Assembly (NCBI GenBank): GCA_031425325.1
Contig: JANPJD010000227.1
Coordinates: 1 to 20,531, forward strand
Length of the DNA: 20,531 nt
Origin: Aliitabrizicola sp031425325
GTDB lineage: Bacteria; Pseudomonadota; Alphaproteobacteria; Rhodobacterales; Rhodobacteraceae
Reading direction: 5' to 3'
Below, piece by piece: positions 1-7,384 of the stretch. The notes beneath the pieces are model-generated. The model had not been told where the DNA came from, did no database searches, and saw only the letters and a program-made list of their open reading frames with translations. A program made the translations under genes and the position numbers. Position 1 is the first letter of the stretch. The number at the start of each line of letters is the position of its first letter.

Positions 1-973
1 GGCGGGCCGCCCCAGCCAGATGGGCGGCAATATCGGGCGCGGCGTGCTTGACCTCGACCCGCCGGGCGAGGCCGAGGTCATCGTGCTGGAACTGTCGAGC
101 TATCAGACCGACCTTGCGCGCGCGTTGACGCCCGATGTCGCCGTGTTCACCAACCTCTCGCCCGATCACCTCGACCGGCATGGCGGCATGGGCGGCTACT
201 TCGCAGCCAAGCGCCGCCTGTTTGCCGAGGGCGGCCCCGACCGTGCGGTGATCGGCGTGGACGAGGTCGAGGGCCGCTTCCTTGCGAACCAATTGGCCGA
301 GGGGGTCGGCGACGACCGGGTGATCCGCATCTCGTCGGGCCAGAAGCTCGACGCGCATGGGTGGACGGTCTTTGCTCGCAAGGGCTTCCTCGCCGAGTGG
401 CGCAAGGGGCGCCAGGTTGCCTCGATCGACCTGCGCGCCATCGCGGGCCTGCCGGGCGCGCACAACCACCAGAACGCCTGCGCGGCCTATGCCGCCGTGC
501 GCGCACTCGGGCTTGGCCCCAAGGCCATCGAGGAGGGGCTGACCAGTTTCGCAGGGCTGCCCCACCGCAGCCAACTGGTGGCCGAGCGCGCGGGCGTGCG
601 GTTCGTCAACGACAGCAAGGCGACGAATGTCGATGCCGCCGCCAAGGCGTTGCAGGCCTTTCCGCGGGTGCGCTGGATCGCAGGCGGGCTTGGCAAGGAC
701 GGCGGGATCGCGGCGCTGGCCCCTGTGCTCGGCTCGGTCGCCAAGGCCTATCTTATCGGCCATTCGGCGCGCGACTTCGCCTTGCAGCTTGGCGATGTGC
801 CATACGAGATCTGCGGCACGATGGCGGTGGCGGTGCAGCGCGCTGCCGCCGACGCCCAGCCCGGCGAGGTTGTGCTGCTTGCGCCTGCGGCGGCAAGCTT
901 CGATCAGTATCCGAACTTCGAGAAGCGCGGCGAAGATTTCGTGGCGCAGGTCGCAGCCCTGGCAGAAGTCTGA
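1..973 (+). CDS. murD: UDP-N-acetylmuramoyl-L-alanine--D-glutamate ligase (MurD), 3' part
   Basis: MurD adds D-glutamate to UDP-MurNAc-L-Ala in the cytoplasm, using ATP, during peptidoglycan precursor synthesis. The reading frame is open from base 2 and the true start lies left of the window. The visible part begins in the segment just after the missing P-loop (AGRPSQMGGNIG). Typical Mur-ligase central and C-terminal blocks follow: ELSSYQ, the DHLDRHG region, HNHQNA, the NDSKATN block and the C-terminal APAAASFDQYPNFEKRG block. The stop is TGA at 971-973. In many bacteria the next gene would be ftsW of the division/cell-wall cluster. Here the next gene is a convergent phosphatase, so the cluster is interrupted directly after murD. 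Family assignment is very secure; only the N-terminal domain and start are unseen. Confidence 0.97.
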   Translation, partial: AGRPSQMGGNIGRGVLDLDPPGEAEVIVLELSSYQTDLARALTPDVAVFTNLSPDHLDRHGGMGGYFAAKRRLFAEGGPDRAVIGVDEVEGRFLANQLAEGVGDDRVIRISSGQKLDAHGWTVFARKGFLAEWRKGRQVASIDLRAIAGLPGAHNHQNACAAYAAVRALGLGPKAIEEGLTSFAGLPHRSQLVAERAGVRFVNDSKATNVDAAAKALQAFPRVRWIAGGLGKDGGIAALAPVLGSVAKAYLIGHSARDFALQLGDVPYEICGTMAVAVQRAAADAQPGEVVLLAPAAASFDQYPNFEKRGEDFVAQVAALAEV

Positions 974-977
974 TGTA

Positions 978-1004
978 CCGCCCCGGACCTGCTGTCCGGG
1001 GCGG
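978..1004. terminator. Perfect inverted repeat between convergent murD and phoX
   Basis: CCGCCCCGGAC (978-988) and GTCCGGGGCGG (994-1004) form a perfect 11-bp GC-rich stem with a 5-nt loop. It sits 4 nt after the murD stop and 12 nt beyond the phoX stop on the other strand. No T-tract follows on either side. It could act as a bidirectional 3'-end hairpin or terminator; that role is inferred from position and stem strength. Confidence 0.65.
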
Positions 1005-1016
1005 TCGCTGCCGCCG

Positions 1017-3053
1017 TCAGGCCCCTACGACGCCGCCATCCTCGCGCGTGACGACGAGGGTCGCCGAGCGCGGCACCGTGCCGTCGTAGTCGGGAAAGCC
1101 CGAGCCGAAGTTTCCCACGGCGAAATCCTCTGCAGTCGCATGGCCGCCCGGATGCTGGACGTTCACGAACATCGTGGCGCCGTCGGGGGTCGTGATGACG
1201 CCCGTGATCTCCTGCCCCCAGGGCCCGGTCAGGAAGCGGCGGATCTCGCCCGTCGCGGGGTCGGCGGCGAGCATCTGGTTCATGCCGAAGGGGGCAAGCG
1301 GGCCGTCCTCGGCCGGTCCGATGTCTCCCATGTCGGTCTGGATCCAGAGCCGCGAGTTCTGGTCGCACCAGATGCCGTCCGGGCAGGCGAAGATGTTGTC
1401 ATCGCCCAGCGACTGCCCGGTGAAGAGCGCCGATTGCGGCGCGGTGCCCGCAATGACGAACAGTTCCCACTCGAACCGGGTCGCGGTGTGGTCGCTGTCC
1501 GCATAGCGCCAGCGCACGATCTGGCCGAAGGCGTTCTCGGCGCGCGGGTTGACCGGGTCGACCTCGGCCATCGTGCGGCGGGTGTTGTTGGTCAGCGTGA
1601 AATAGACCTCGCCCGTTGCCGGATCGACCGTGCCCCATTCGGGCCGGTCCATCTTGGTGGCCCCGGCCTGGTCGGCGGCGAGCCGCGTGTTCACCAGGAT
1701 ATCGGCAAGGTCCGCAAAGCCGTTTTCTGGCGTCAGCCCGTTCTGGCCGGGGGCGAGCGCCAGCCACTCGCCCGATCCATCGGGGTTGAAGCGCGCGACA
1801 TGCAGCGTGCCCTCGTCGAGCAGCGCCCCCGAGGCGGTCGCCGGATCGTAGGGGGCGGCGGAGACGAACTTGTAGATATATTCGAACCGCGAATCGTCGC
1901 CCGAATAGCAGATGACCGGCTGGCCCGGCACCGGCGGTGCAAAGACGATCCCTTCATGTGCGAAACGCCCGAGGGCTGTGCGCTTGACCGGCACCGAGGC
2001 CGGATCAAGGGGATCGAACTCGACCATCCAGCCGAAGGTGTTGGGCTCGTTGCGGTAATCCTCGGACGCGCTGGCGCCCGTGGCCGCCGCGTCAAAGCGG
2101 ATGTACTCGTCCGCGCCCGAAGCCGCCTTGTCCCAGCCGTAGCGCGAGCCGTCGTCCGGCACGCCGTAGCGGTCCTGCTCGCGCGGCATCTCTCCGCTTG
2201 CGTTGACGAAATAGCCCGCCCAGTTCTCTTCTGCGGCCATGTAGGTGTTCCAGGGCGTCGCCCCGTGCGCGCAGTTGTTGAGCGTGCCGCGCGTGCGCGT
2301 TCCGTCCGGCGAAAACTTCGTGACCATATGCGCCGAGCCGCGCGCGGGACCCGCGATTTCCATCGGCGTGAGGCCCGTGATACGGCGGTTCAGCGGATCG
2401 GGCTGTACGGCCCATGCGCCATCGGCCCCGCGCGAGATGCGCGCGACCGTGATGCCGTGCGCGTTCAGCTCTTTCAGCACCTCGTCATCGGCGCGCTTGC
2501 CCGCTGCGTCGAACACCACCATGTCGCCGTCGAGCGCCTGCCCGGCCCAGGCGGCGGCGTGCAGCAGGCGCGGTTCGACATATTCGTGGTTCATCACCAG
2601 AAGACCGTCGGTCGACGAGCCGTCGATCGGGAAGAAATGCATGCCGTCATGGTGCATCCCGACCTGCATCCCCTGTTCGGCACCGCTGTTCGCGCCCGGA
2701 CGGAAGGCGGGCATGTCGCCGGTCAGCGGCGTGCCCCAGGGTGCCAGCACCTGCACCCGGTAGCCCTGCGGCACCACGACCCGGTCTTCGCGGCTGACCG
2801 GGACGGGCGCGAAGCCCAGCAGGCCCGTGGTCGAGGCGGTCTGCGCTAGAGCTGCGCGGCCCGTCAGGGTTGCCCCGAACAGACCCGTCGCGATGGCCGC
2901 AAGACCACCCACCAGAAAGCCCCTGCGCGAGGCACGGGCATCGACCACGTCGTAGAAGGTCGGGTTGGCCGAGCGGTTCGACGGCACCTCGTCGCCATGT
3001 TCATGGAACGGCGTGGTCCGGAAATCGGGGTAGTCGCTTTCATAGTCGCGCAT
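1017..3053 (-). CDS. phoX: PhoX-family alkaline phosphatase (DUF839), Tat-exported
   Basis: This 678-aa protein matches PhoX, a calcium-dependent periplasmic phosphatase that releases phosphate from organic monoesters under phosphate limitation. The chosen ATG (3053) is preceded by a GAGGGAG ribosome-binding site. The longer open frame upstream would run through the intergenic region into purD. A twin-arginine signal lies unusually far in, at residues 42-47 (SRRGFL), followed by a hydrophobic stretch and likely cleavage after ALA near residue 70; a far-in Tat motif is common in this family. Family-like blocks include MDRPEWGTVDPATGEVYFTL with NNTRR after it, and DNIFACPDGIWCDQNSRLW. It lies 94 bp downstream of purD on the same strand. 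I could not see a convincing PHO box in that gap, so phosphate control is expected from the family but not shown. Confidence 0.92.
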   Translation of the reverse strand: MRDYESDYPDFRTTPFHEHGDEVPSNRSANPTFYDVVDARASRRGFLVGGLAAIATGLFGATLTGRAALAQTASTTGLLGFAPVPVSREDRVVVPQGYRVQVLAPWGTPLTGDMPAFRPGANSGAEQGMQVGMHHDGMHFFPIDGSSTDGLLVMNHEYVEPRLLHAAAWAGQALDGDMVVFDAAGKRADDEVLKELNAHGITVARISRGADGAWAVQPDPLNRRITGLTPMEIAGPARGSAHMVTKFSPDGTRTRGTLNNCAHGATPWNTYMAAEENWAGYFVNASGEMPREQDRYGVPDDGSRYGWDKAASGADEYIRFDAAATGASASEDYRNEPNTFGWMVEFDPLDPASVPVKRTALGRFAHEGIVFAPPVPGQPVICYSGDDSRFEYIYKFVSAAPYDPATASGALLDEGTLHVARFNPDGSGEWLALAPGQNGLTPENGFADLADILVNTRLAADQAGATKMDRPEWGTVDPATGEVYFTLTNNTRRTMAEVDPVNPRAENAFGQIVRWRYADSDHTATRFEWELFVIAGTAPQSALFTGQSLGDDNIFACPDGIWCDQNSRLWIQTDMGDIGPAEDGPLAPFGMNQMLAADPATGEIRRFLTGPWGQEITGVITTPDGATMFVNVQHPGGHATAEDFAVGNFGSGFPDYDGTVPRSATLVVTREDGGVVGA

Positions 3054-3147
3054 GGCCTTGCTCCCTCTTCGCTGGGCTGGGCAGGTAGTCCGCCCAAAGT
3101 GCACGCGGAAGATGCGGCGAGTCGGTGACGACCTTGCATAGCGCGGA

Positions 3148-4431
3148 TCACGTTTCTGTGTCGTCGTCCCCAAGTGCGCGCCAGCCGATGTCGCGCCGGC
3201 AGAAGCCGCCGGGCCAGTCGATGGCATCGACCATCGCATAGGCCGCGTCACGCGCCTTGGCCAGACTGTCGCCCCGCGCGGTCACCGCCAGCACGCGCCC
3301 CCCGGTTGCGATGACGCCGCCGTCGCGCGCGGCGGTGCCTGCGTGGAACACCATGCGACGGCTGTCGCGCGGCAGGGCGTCGAGGCCACGGATCTGGCTG
3401 CCGGGCAGCGTCGCCCCCGGGTAGCCCTGCGCTGCCATCACCACGGTCAGAGCATGATCCGCCGCCCAGTTGACGCGCATTGCGTCGAGCCGCCCCTCGG
3501 CGCAGGCGAGCATCAGGTCAAGCGCCTGCCCGCCGAGGCGCATCATCAGCACCTGCGCCTCGGGGTCGCCGAAGCGGGCGTTGTATTCGACCAGCCGGGC
3601 GCGGCCCGCCTCGATCATCAGGCCCGCATAGAGCACCCCCTGATAGGGCGTGCCGCGCCGCGCCATCTCGGCCACGGTCGGGCGGATGATCTCGGCCATG
3701 ACCTGCTCGGCCAGCGCCTCGGTCAGCACGGGGGCGGGTGAATAGGCCCCCATGCCGCCCGTGTTCGGGCCGGTGTCGCCGTCGAAGGCGCGCTTGTGGT
3801 CCTGCGCGGTGCCGACGGGCAGGCAGGTCTGCCCGTCGGTCAGCACGAAGAACGAGGCTTCCTCGCCCGCCATGAACTCCTCGATGACAACCTCGGCGCC
3901 TGCGCTGCCGAACTGCCCCCCGAGGATGTCGTCGACCGCCGCAAGCGCCTCGGCCTCGGTTGCCGCCACGACGACGCCCTTGCCTGCGGCGAGGCCGTCA
4001 GCCTTGACGACGATAGGGGCACCTGTTGCGCGCACATGGGCGCGGGCCGCGTCGGCGTCGGCGAAACGCGCCCAGGCCGCGGTCGGCGCGCCGCAGGCGT
4101 CGCACACCTCTTTGGTAAAGGCTTTCGACGCTTCGAGCCGGGCCGCCGCCGCAGATGGCCCGAAGGTCAGGATACCCGCCGCCCGCGTCGCATCGGCCAC
4201 CCCGGCCGCGAGGGGCGCTTCCGGCCCGACGATCACGAAGTCGACCGCCTCGGCCGCGCAGAAGGCCACCACCGCTGCGCCGTCGAGGATGTCGAGCGCT
4301 GCACATTCGGCCAGCGTCGCGATCCCCGCGTTGCCGGGGGCCACGATCAGCCGGTCGACCTTGGGGTTCTGCTTGACCGCCCAGGCCAGCGCATGTTCGC
4401 GCCCGCCGCCACCGAGGATCAGGATGTTCAT
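3148..4431 (-). CDS. purD: Phosphoribosylamine--glycine ligase (GAR synthetase)
   Basis: PurD joins 5-phosphoribosylamine and glycine with ATP, the second step of de novo purine synthesis. The 427-aa length is normal for the family. The N-terminal nucleotide-fold motif GGGGREHALAW lies near residues 7-17, followed by APGNAG. The ATP-grasp part shows the KADGLAAGKGV strand-loop, the EEFMAGEEASFF block, GAYSPAPVLT and the metal/ATP-binding LVEYNARFGDPEAQ segment. The start at 4431 gives the standard beginning MNILILGGGG. Upstream in-frame codons run back antisense through xseA and are not plausible. It is divergent from the PfpI-like gene, with its own promoter candidate at 4481-4509. phoX follows downstream after 94 bp and may be cotranscribed. 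Confidence 0.97.
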   Translation of the reverse strand: MNILILGGGGREHALAWAVKQNPKVDRLIVAPGNAGIATLAECAALDILDGAAVVAFCAAEAVDFVIVGPEAPLAAGVADATRAAGILTFGPSAAAARLEASKAFTKEVCDACGAPTAAWARFADADAARAHVRATGAPIVVKADGLAAGKGVVVAATEAEALAAVDDILGGQFGSAGAEVVIEEFMAGEEASFFVLTDGQTCLPVGTAQDHKRAFDGDTGPNTGGMGAYSPAPVLTEALAEQVMAEIIRPTVAEMARRGTPYQGVLYAGLMIEAGRARLVEYNARFGDPEAQVLMMRLGGQALDLMLACAEGRLDAMRVNWAADHALTVVMAAQGYPGATLPGSQIRGLDALPRDSRRMVFHAGTAARDGGVIATGGRVLAVTARGDSLAKARDAAYAMVDAIDWPGGFCRRDIGWRALGDDDTET

Positions 4432-4480
4432 CGCCGCCGTCTCCGACCTTCCCGTCCCGCCGCACCGGGCACGGCTCCGG

Positions 4481-4509
4481 TTGATAGGCGTCAGCCCACC
4501 CGCCCGCAA
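4481..4509 (-). promoter_or_regulatory. Candidate purD promoter
   Basis: On the minus strand TTGCGG (4509-4504) is followed after exactly 17 nt by TATCAA (4486-4481). Transcription would begin near 4474, giving a leader of about 43 nt before the purD ATG at 4431. This is based on hexamer match and spacing only. Confidence 0.45.
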
Positions 4510-4578
4510 TGCCCGCGTCGGAACCTCTGCCAAGCCGCGACGTTGACCCGCGCAATCCAATCCAATCGGAGTTTTCCA

Positions 4579-5139
4579 ATGCCCTCTATTCAAGGCAAGC
4601 GCATCGCCATTCTCGCCACGGACGGTTACGAGCAGTCGGAGCTTGAGGTTCCTCTGGAAAAGTTGCGGGCCGCGGGCGCCGAAGTTCACGTCGTCTCGCT
4701 CAAACCCGGTGAGATCACGGGGTGGGACCAGAAGGACTGGGGCCGGTCGGTGCCCGTCGACCGCGTGCTGTCCGAGGCGAACGCAGGCGACTACGACGCG
4801 CTCGTCCTGCCGGGAGGCCAGATCAACCCCGACCTTCTGCGGGTCGAGCCCGAGGCGATAGCCTTCATCAGCGCGTTCTGGACAAGTGGCAAGGTGATCG
4901 GTGCGATCTGCCATGCGCCCTGGCTGCTGGTCGAGGCGGGCATCGCAAAGGGCCGGCGGATGACCTCCTATGCGTCGATCCGGACCGATGTGCAGAACGC
5001 CGGTGCCATGTGGGAAGACAGCGAGGTCGTCACCGACCGTGGTCTCGTCACCAGCCGCAAACCCGACGATCTGCCCGCGTTCTGCGCCAAGCTGGTCGAG
5101 GAGATCGCCGAGGGGATGCACGACCGCGCCGCCGCCTGA
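4579..5139 (+). CDS. DJ-1/PfpI superfamily protein, YhbO/PfpI type
   Basis: A 186-aa single-domain protein of the DJ-1/PfpI superfamily. Residues 5-45 form the first beta-alpha unit with a conserved Glu in DGYEQSE (E18). LVLPGGQINPDLLR follows near residue 76. The nucleophile-elbow cysteine is C111 in AICHAPW, with H112 next to it. The block TSYASIRTDVQNAGA and the ending VTSRKPDDLPAF match E. coli YhbO-type proteins, which are reported as stress-protective glyoxalase/deglycase-like enzymes. The biochemical role in this subfamily is debated, so no specific reaction is claimed. The ATG is preceded by GGAG about 8 nt upstream. The gene diverges from purD and is followed by two hairpins before xseA, which suggests it is monocistronic. 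Confidence 0.93.
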   Translation: MPSIQGKRIAILATDGYEQSELEVPLEKLRAAGAEVHVVSLKPGEITGWDQKDWGRSVPVDRVLSEANAGDYDALVLPGGQINPDLLRVEPEAIAFISAFWTSGKVIGAICHAPWLLVEAGIAKGRRMTSYASIRTDVQNAGAMWEDSEVVTDRGLVTSRKPDDLPAFCAKLVEEIAEGMHDRAAA

Positions 5140-5186
5140 GCGGGCGTGGCCCGCGGATCGCGCCGTCCCCTGCGGTCGGCGCGATC
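5140..5186 (+). terminator. Double hairpin after the PfpI-like gene
   Basis: Two perfect hairpins directly follow the stop codon. GCGGGC/GCCCGC (5140-5145 and 5149-5154) has a 3-nt loop. GATCGCGCCG/CGGCGCGATC (5156-5165 and 5177-5186) has a 10-bp stem and an 11-nt loop. The second is followed by TGTCCTC, a weak U-containing tail. It probably ends the upstream transcript and separates it from xseA. Confidence 0.65.
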
Positions 5187-5218
5187 TGTCCTCACAGGCC
5201 CCGCGTCGCCCGACCATG

Positions 5219-5247
5219 TTGCGCCCGCCCGAGGCGTGGGGCATCAA
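5219..5247 (+). promoter_or_regulatory. Candidate xseA promoter giving a leaderless or near-leaderless mRNA
   Basis: TTGCGC (5219-5224), 17 nt, then CATCAA (5242-5247). The normal start point, 6-8 nt downstream, falls on or next to the xseA ATG at 5254. No Shine-Dalgarno sequence precedes that ATG, which fits leaderless initiation. The -10 match is only moderate. Confidence 0.35.
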
Positions 5248-5253
5248 GACAAT

Positions 5254-6900
5254 ATGGATCTGATCGACGACGGCCCGGCCCCGCAAGGCAATCAGCCCGA
5301 ATACACCGTGTCCGAACTGTCGGGCGCGGTGAAGCGCGTGATAGAGGCGGGTTTCGGCATGGTCCGGGTGCGGGGCGAGTTGGGCCGCGTCTCGCGCCCC
5401 TCGTCGGGACATGCCTATTTCGACCTCAAGGACGACCGCTCCTGCCTTGCCGCGATCGTGTGGAAGGGCCAGCTTTCCCGCTTGCAGGTCCGCCCTGAAG
5501 AGGGGATGGAGGTCGTGGCGACGGGGCGGCTGACGACGTTCCCCGGCCAGTCCAAGTACCAGCTCATCGTCGAGGATCTTGCCCCTGCCGGGATGGGCGC
5601 GCTCATGGCGCTGCTGGAAAAGCGCAGGCAGGCGCTTGCCGCCGAGGGTCTGTTCGATGCGGCACGCAAGCGCCCGCTGCCCTATCTTCCCGGCGTGATC
5701 GGCGTGGTGACCTCGCCCTCGGGCGCCGTCATCCGCGACATCCTCCACCGCTTGCGCGACCGCTTTCCGCGCCATGTGCTGATCTGGCCCGTCGCCGTGC
5801 AAGGTCAGGCCTGCGCGACCGAGGTCGCGGCCGCCATCCGGGGCTTCAACGCGATCGAGCCGGGCGGCCCGGTGCCGCGTCCGGACCTTCTGATCGTCGC
5901 ACGCGGCGGCGGCTCGCTCGAGGACCTCTGGGGCTTCAACGAAGAGATCGTCGTGCGCGCCGCCGCTGAAAGCCGCATCCCGCTGATCTCGGCGGTGGGG
6001 CACGAGACGGACACGACGCTGATCGACTATGCCGCCGACCGCCGCGCGCCGACCCCGACCGCCGCCGCCGAGATGGCTGTGCCGGTACGCCTCGATCTCG
6101 TCGCTGCGACCGATGCGCTGGGCGCGCGCACCAGCCGCGCCGTGGCGCAAGGCGTGGCGCAGCGCGGTCAGCGGCTGCGCGACCTCGCCCGCGCCCTGCC
6201 GCGCGTCGAATCGCTCACCGCGACCGCCGAACAGCGCCTCGACCTCTGGTCGGGCAGGCTGGGCGGGGCTCTGGGTCTCGCGGTCGTAGGCAAGCGGATA
6301 CTCTTCGACCGCTCTGCCGTGCTGCTGCGCCCCCGCGCGCTCGACGTCCTGATCGAGCGCGGGGCGGCCCGCCTCGACGAGCGCGCGCGCCAGCTTGTCG
6401 CCTGCCGGGCCCGTGCGCTGGCCGAGGCCGAGCGGCAGGCCCGCCAGGGCCAGGCCGATCTCGGTGCACGTGCAGCGCGGCTCGATGCGGCCATGGCAGG
6501 CACCTTGCAGCGCCACGCCGAGCGGCAGCGTGCCGTCGAGCGCTTGTTGGACGCCGCCTGGGCACGCACCCTTGCCGAGACGGAGCGCAGGCAGCGGCAG
6601 GGCCAAGCCGACCTCGCCGCGCGGGACCAGCGGCTTCACGGGGCGATCCGCAGCGCCCTTGCCCGCCGCGACGAGCGGATCTCTGCGCTCGACCGCATCC
6701 GTCTTACGCTCGGCCATGCCGAGACGCTGAGGCGCGGCTTCGCCATCGTGCGCGGCGACGGCGCGGTCGTCACGTCGCGCCGCGCCGCTGCGGCGAGCGG
6801 GACGCTCGAGATCGAGTTCCATGACGGCCGCCTCCAGGCAGGGGCCAAGCCCGCGCGTAAGCCCGCAGCACCGCAACCCGCGCAGGGCACGCTTCTCTGA
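5254..6900 (+). CDS. xseA: Exodeoxyribonuclease VII large subunit
   Basis: XseA is the nuclease subunit of ExoVII, which degrades single-stranded DNA into oligonucleotides together with small XseB subunits. An N-terminal OB-fold spans about residues 16-112 (YTVSELSGAVKR; FPGQSKYQLIVEDL). The catalytic domain follows, with VVTSPSGAVIRDIL (151-164), DLLIVARGGGSLEDLWGFNE (211-230), SAVGHETD (246-253, H250 and D253) and RAPTPTAAAE (264-273). The region after about residue 290 is Arg/Ala/Glu-rich and predicted coiled coil. It contains a 51-residue tandem duplication (386-436 and 437-487). At 548 aa the protein is much longer than E. coli XseA (about 456 aa), mainly because of this coiled-coil part. 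The start was chosen because MDLIDDGPAP precedes the OB-fold at the usual distance. There is no clear ribosome-binding site. Confidence 0.96.
   Translation: MDLIDDGPAPQGNQPEYTVSELSGAVKRVIEAGFGMVRVRGELGRVSRPSSGHAYFDLKDDRSCLAAIVWKGQLSRLQVRPEEGMEVVATGRLTTFPGQSKYQLIVEDLAPAGMGALMALLEKRRQALAAEGLFDAARKRPLPYLPGVIGVVTSPSGAVIRDILHRLRDRFPRHVLIWPVAVQGQACATEVAAAIRGFNAIEPGGPVPRPDLLIVARGGGSLEDLWGFNEEIVVRAAAESRIPLISAVGHETDTTLIDYAADRRAPTPTAAAEMAVPVRLDLVAATDALGARTSRAVAQGVAQRGQRLRDLARALPRVESLTATAEQRLDLWSGRLGGALGLAVVGKRILFDRSAVLLRPRALDVLIERGAARLDERARQLVACRARALAEAERQARQGQADLGARAARLDAAMAGTLQRHAERQRAVERLLDAAWARTLAETERRQRQGQADLAARDQRLHGAIRSALARRDERISALDRIRLTLGHAETLRRGFAIVRGDGAVVTSRRAAAASGTLEIEFHDGRLQAGAKPARKPAAPQPAQGTLL
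6409..6714 (+). repeat. Two-copy 153-bp in-frame duplication inside xseA
   Basis: Residues 386-436 and 437-487 of XseA align without gaps at an offset of exactly 51 codons. The first 18 residues of each unit match at 14 positions (ARALAEAERQARQGQADL against ARTLAETERRQRQGQADL). Identity then declines but the arginine and leucine spacing is kept. The DNA is diverged, so the duplication is old or under amino-acid selection. Confidence 0.7.
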
Positions 6901-6908
6901 CTTCGGCC

Positions 6909-6961
6909 ATCTTCTGTCCGGAAATATTCTCCGGGGGTTGTCCGGGGTGGAAAACCCCCGG
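6909..6961 (+). repeat. 3' element copy A with hairpin, after xseA
   Basis: Nine bases after the xseA stop is a segment with CTTCTGTCCGG then AAATATTCTCCGGGGG. It leads into a perfect 9-bp inverted repeat, CCGGGGGTT (6931-6939) and AACCCCCGG (6953-6961), with a 13-nt loop. It resembles copies at 9579-9626 and 10434-10471. It lies between convergent genes, 8 bp beyond the stop of the minus-strand gene that ends at 6970, and probably serves as the 3' end of xseA. Confidence 0.6.
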
Positions 6962-6969
6962 CGCGCGGG

Positions 6970-7362
6970 TCAGGCGCCCACGTCCGGTCCGGGGCAGGGC
7001 AGCCCCGCCGCACTGTCCTCGACCGCTGACAACTCGGTTCCTTCGGGATCGCCCGCATAGCGCGCGCCGAGGCGGCCGTCCTGCATGTGGAAGGTCCAGC
7101 AATGCTGGTTCGGATCGCCCTCGTAGAGAAAGCAGATCTCGTCGCCTTGTGCGTGATAGGTGCCGAAGCGGCACTCGTCCTCGGTAAACGCCCAGATCAC
7201 GCGCCGGCCCGGCAGGTAGCGCTCTACCCCGTAAATCTCGCCGTCCTGCGCGTAGGTCAGCGTGCGACCGGTTACGAGGCGGTCCAAAGCCTCGACCGAC
7301 AGGGGGGCTTCCGCCCAGGCAGGCGAGGCGAGCATCAGGCAAAGGATCGCGGCGCGGCGCAT
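6970..7362 (-). CDS. Small secreted protein of unknown function with four cysteines
   Basis: A 130-aa protein starting with a clean signal peptide (MRRAAILCLMLASPAWA, cleavage expected before EAPLS at residue 18). The mature part has four cysteines at residues 64, 77, 88 and 123, and aromatic-rich segments such as GTYHAQGDEICFLYEGDPNQ. An even cysteine number suggests periplasmic disulfides. I do not recognise a characterised family. The ATG at 7362 is supported by GGAG about 8 nt upstream; an upstream in-frame start at 7422 would overlap the previous gene and hide the signal peptide. It lies 22 bp downstream of the AlkB-type gene and is probably cotranscribed with it. Confidence 0.8.
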   Translation of the reverse strand: MRRAAILCLMLASPAWAEAPLSVEALDRLVTGRTLTYAQDGEIYGVERYLPGRRVIWAFTEDECRFGTYHAQGDEICFLYEGDPNQHCWTFHMQDGRLGARYAGDPEGTELSAVEDSAAGLPCPGPDVGA

Positions 7363-7384
7363 GGGGATGTCTCCGGTCCGTGGA

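Noticed and set aside
627..2849. 740-codon plus-strand open frame opposite phoX
   Set aside because: Antisense shadow of PhoX; no domain is recognisable and it starts inside murD in another frame.
3054..3147. PHO box upstream of phoX
   Set aside because: No pair of CTGTCA-like half-sites with correct spacing was found; a weak CGTCAC/CGACTC resemblance is not enough.
4543..4575. Promoter for the PfpI-like gene from TTGACC at 4543
   Set aside because: No acceptable -10 hexamer is found at 16-18 nt spacing, and the downstream sequence is the repeated AATCC stretch and the ribosome-binding site.
3148..6876. Very long (1242 codon) minus-strand open frame covering purD and continuing antisense through the PfpI-like gene and xseA
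   Set aside because: Only the last 427 codons are PurD. The upstream part is Arg/His-rich low-information sequence antisense to two well-recognised genes, a common result of high GC content.
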